Source of the DNA: Benincasa hispida
Taxonomy: Eukaryota > Streptophyta > Magnoliopsida > Cucurbitales > Cucurbitaceae
Assembly (NCBI RefSeq): GCF_009727055.1
Contig: NC_052353.1
Location: 40,719,729 to 40,783,728 of the forward strand
DNA: 64,000 nt
Direction: 5' to 3'
Positions 60,956 to 64,000 of this stretch are shown one piece after another (position 1 is the stretch's first letter; each line of letters starts with the position of its first letter). The notes below the pieces were generated by a model, which saw only the letters and a program-made list of their open reading frames with translations, was not told the origin of the DNA and did not search any database. Made by a program: the position numbers and the translations under genes.

Positions 60956-63520
60956 TCTCGTAGGGTTCTATAGTTTGCAAACACCTGTATGAACAAACAC
61001 TTGTGATGTAATAATATGAGCTATTTTTTTCATTGTTGTCTATGAAATACGGGATATTTTAGGTGCATTAACCATAAATCAATAAACTAAGATCCCTAGT
61101 TATTGTTGTAACTTAAGCATATATATGGAGACATACAAGTGGATCATGCCTTAAGTAATAACCTAATTGATCTGTAATATATGGATAAAGGAGGGAAACC
61201 TTATCCTGATGACACTATGAATACGGTCCGCTTTGTAGATGTTACAAGTGTTATAAAGTGTTATGGATGGTTTGATTTTGATCATTCATGTGGAGATATG
61301 CGAGCGGAGGTGTCCTATACAAAGGAGTTTGTATAAGACCGGACCACGAAATGTTTAGTCTCGTTATATAACGTCGTTCATGACAGAGACTTTCATTTCA
61401 CTAGGATGACCATAGGTAGAGATGTCCACGGGGCGGGGCGGGGCCGGGGATACCATTCCCCATTTCATTCCCCATCCCCATGAAATTCCCCACAGGGATC
61501 GAGGCAGGGATTCCCCGCGGGGAATTCGTGGGGATCAGGGTTCCCACAAGGAATTTTTCCTCGTTACCTTTTTAAAAAAAAAAACCAATTAATTTAATCA
61601 TTAATGTGAGCAAATTTAATTAAATAATTAACTTATCACTAAATTTGTTTGTTATGGTTGGTTTTAGATGACAATTTGAATTTAAAAATAAATATTTAAA
61701 TTTTGGCCAAAAAAGCTAATTGATTTTTTAGTAGAAAGAAATAAATATAAATCAAATTATTCACATATTTAATCTAAATTTAAACATTCAATTTTAAAAT
61801 ATCATTATCTTTCCCATTAAATAATTAAATTTGAAATTAAATGTAATATTTTATATAATAATAATAATAACATAACATAATAACTATACTAAATAAATAT
61901 GTAAAAACTAATCGAGGCGGGACAAGGAATGAGACGGGACCGGGCGGGGGTGGGGACGGGGAACCCCGTTTAGCTCACGGAAATTGTTTTCCCCACTTCT
62001 CTCCCTCATTCCCTGCCTAATTGGGGAATCCCCGCTTCATTTGGGGCGGGATTCTGCGGGAAAATTGGACATCTCTAACCATAGGTAACATGACCTTAAT
62101 CCTAAGTGAGTTGGGAACTCCTACCTATGAGGGCGGTCCTTTAATTTACATGGGTACGAGTAGCCAGATTGCCGACTTAATCCTACCACTTTGGGGATTC
62201 GTCTGATTAAGGAACTGGAAACTCAGCTACACAAGATGGAATTCACTCATTCCTCGAAGTAGGGGTAAGTAGATAGATTGTTCCCTTAATGGCTGATTCC
62301 GAGGCTTGAACGATGTGGTGCCACACACTTTCTCATGGGCCAAGAAGTGTTCACTCATAATAGAACTATGATGTATTATTCATTAGAGGAATCAATGACA
62401 CTTAAGGAGTTAAATATAACTACAGGGGCAAAGCGGTAAATTGGCCCAGCTGTACTTATGAGCGATCTATGAAGGGTTATCATATTGTCGATTGGTTATA
62501 TCCAATGGACACAGAAATATATCTATAGTGAAAGGAGTGCAACTGTCGGTCTTTAGTGAAGTGTCTGGCAGTTAACAAATGGTGGATATGGTGATTAAAG
62601 AGTTTAGTCAGTTATTCACGTACCGTTGGAGCTTCAAGCTACAGGTCCATAAGGTCCCCTTGGTAGCTCAATGAATTCAAGTTGAGAATCAGTTTTTGGG
62701 TTAGTTTGAAGTGTTTAAATTAACAAGAGAGAATTTGATTATATATAATATAATTAAATTGGTTCAATTATATGTGATATAATTGATTTGATGTATTAGA
62801 TACATTCATTGGAGGAATTGATATAAATATGATTTAAATTAAATAAAAGAGAAAAGAACTATGGCTTAAATATTACATATGATGTGATATTAAAACTATA
62901 AGTTATAAATATAATATGATAAGTTAGGTATTATATTTATTTATAATAAAAAAAATTATGAGATAATTGTGATTAGTTTCTCTTTTAACAGAGCATGAAG
63001 TGAGAGATTATTTTCAGTTTTTATAATTAAAGAATAAAAATGAAAAAGGTTTTCATTTTTTAGAGAATCCCTTCATTTTTTACTTTACTAATCGATCGCT
63101 CACGAGAGACTATATAATAGCCCTCACGAGAGACTAAACGATCGAGCGAGAGACTAAACAATTGGGCGAGAGATTGTTAGACGATTGAGTATCCACTGTC
63201 TATACGATAGACTAAACCTTTTTATTAGATGATTGAGTACCCACTGTCTATACGATAGATTAAACCTTTCTCCTACTTACTCAATCGTGTAGCTCGATCA
63301 TATACTTTCTCCTTCCCTCTACCAAATTCACACAGAGCCTACACTCATGGATTCTCACTTCGAGAATACCAAGGTTACCGAGTGGTAGTGTAAAGGGTTG
63401 CTGTTTAAGAATCAGACAGTTCGTGATTATCACAAGAGCGAGAGATTGCTGGACAAATACTCATGAGAACGAGAGATTTCTAGAAGAAGAATTATTTAAA
63501 GGTATGTCTCTCAATTCTAA
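60936..63520 (+). mobile_element. LTR-like repeat family A, copy A4, inserted in the gypsy pol
   Basis: Read on the plus strand it begins TTGGGGTTGATGCC and contains the A-family landmarks in inverted order relative to A1-A3. It splits the gypsy reading frame between the protease-RT linker (63521 onward) and RT (up to about 60935). A TATA box (TATATAATAG) lies near 63110. A 43-bp block at about 63179-63221 is repeated at 63227-63269. It is interrupted by a hAT element. Target duplications are not clear: ATACT on the left against ATAGC on the right. Confidence 0.6.
61417..62077. mobile_element. Non-autonomous hAT element with perfect 8-bp TSD
   Basis: The element has terminal inverted repeats TAGAGATGTCC / GGACATCTCTA and GC-rich subterminal blocks (GGGGCGGGG and similar) on each side of an AT-rich middle. 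The flanks carry an exact 8-bp duplication ACCATAGG (61409-61416 and 62078-62085). The 8-bp TSD and TA-starting ends are those of the hAT superfamily. At 661 bp it has no transposase, so it would depend on one supplied in trans. Confidence 0.88.
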
Positions 63521-64000
63521 AATAGCTTTGTTTCTCAGAAAAGTTATAATAGCTTCTTTCTCATCAACTCTTAGCTTTGTCCCGATACTAACTCTTTGAG
63601 TGTCAGATAAAAACGGAATAGATTCTAATGACTCAGTTGGCTCACCACGGGGCCTAGGTTCAGTTGTCAGTTCAGGACCGATAACGCCATCCGCCTCTAC
63701 CTCACTAATGGAAGAGTCACTCACCATGGAGTTGAGGTTCGAGTTTTGACTTCATACTCTTCTATAGTGTGATGAACCTTCTCATTTCCTTTTCCGACAA
63801 CACTGCTAACGACGTCACTACTTCTACTTTGCCTTATGGATTTCTCATGGAAGTTCTGTAGCATACTCGCGACATCAATTGTTCCCTTCTCACAACTCTA
63901 ACTCCCCCCGGGGTTGGAAATTTCAATAACTAATGATAAGTGGATGGAACAACTTTCATTTGATGCAGGGACGATCTCCCTAAGATGACATTATAAATCG
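63521..64000 (-). pseudogene. Gypsy protease C-terminus and linker to RT
   Basis: On the minus strand the right edge reads YNVILGRSSLHQMKVVPSTYH, the conserved end of plant gypsy aspartic protease, followed by KFPTPGGVR. The linker at 63727-63527 includes GTKLRVDEKEAIITFLRNKA. The frames are broken by stops. The catalytic aspartate would lie beyond the window. Confidence 0.7.

Larger units (their letters stand above)
51450..64000 (-). pseudogene. Ty3/gypsy (Tat-type) pol, decayed and split by three insertions
   Basis: Minus-strand domains in order: protease C-terminus (YNVILGR, near 63985), linker (63521-63727), RT (60178-60955, with FMDVYSGY and the YVDD catalytic motif), retroviral RNase H (58120-58508), a second plant-type RNase H (57626-57880), integrase HHCC finger (57081-57250), integrase core (56441-57080) and integrase C-terminus (51450-51743). 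Insertions occupy 63520-60936, 60177-58512 and 56440-51744. Several stops and frameshifts are seen (for example near 60600 and 57620), so it cannot make an intact polyprotein. Two RNase H domains in a row are known from the Tat lineage. The element continues past the right edge. Confidence 0.85.

Noticed and set aside
60936..63520. Clean 5-bp TSD for repeat A4
   Set aside because: ATACT and ATAGC match at only three positions and frame continuity is obtained without removing a duplicate, so the TSD was not claimed.

Overview
The window is AT-rich nuclear plant DNA with spliced genes, many hairpin MITEs and layers of nested transposons. Several repeat families look like those I know from Cucurbitaceae (cucumber, melon and gourd relatives). 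That placement is an inference from memory, not a search.

Only two ordinary host genes can be supported. One is a two-exon DUF1645-family gene (17314-18472, plus strand, 353 aa). The other is a five-exon ZOP1-like gene (43493-46489, minus strand, 254 aa) with a U1-type zinc finger and an OCRE domain, a family linked to pre-mRNA splicing and RNA-directed DNA methylation. All their splice sites could be read and are GT-AG.

Layout: 1-9.1 kb holds three minus-oriented copies of one long LTR-like repeat (family A) plus microsatellites. From 9.1 to 17 kb there are MITE fragments, including a cluster at 14.26-15.15 kb upstream of the DUF1645 gene. From 18.5 to 27 kb there are hairpin MITEs, a CACTA relict and an LTR fragment with a TATA box. 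A complete-ended CACTA element (27081-35940, TIR CACTACAAGAA, TSD TCT) holds a decayed Mutator-like element with plant mobile domain (PMD) and SWIM/CCHC transposase remnants. From 36 to 42.4 kb there are more MITEs and a TIR element with a degenerate core. ZOP1 follows.

From about 48.9 kb to the right edge lies one old Ty3/gypsy element of Tat type, read on the minus strand: protease, RT, RNase H, a second plant-type RNase H and integrase, plus an antisense, intron-containing ORF on the plus strand beyond the integrase. Three later elements interrupt it: an LTR element at 51744-56440 inside integrase, a lone LTR at 58530-60177 inside RT, and a family A repeat at about 60936-63520. The last is itself interrupted by a hAT element (61417-62077) with a perfect 8-bp TSD.

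The points most worth following are: paired hairpins near both ends of the nested LTRs that keep pairing although their sequences differ; a 34-nt exact match between ZOP1 intron 1 and the antisense ORF; an LTR element whose two LTRs differ strongly although its TSDs nearly match; and a 434-bp PMD duplication sitting where the front of a Mutator transposase should be.
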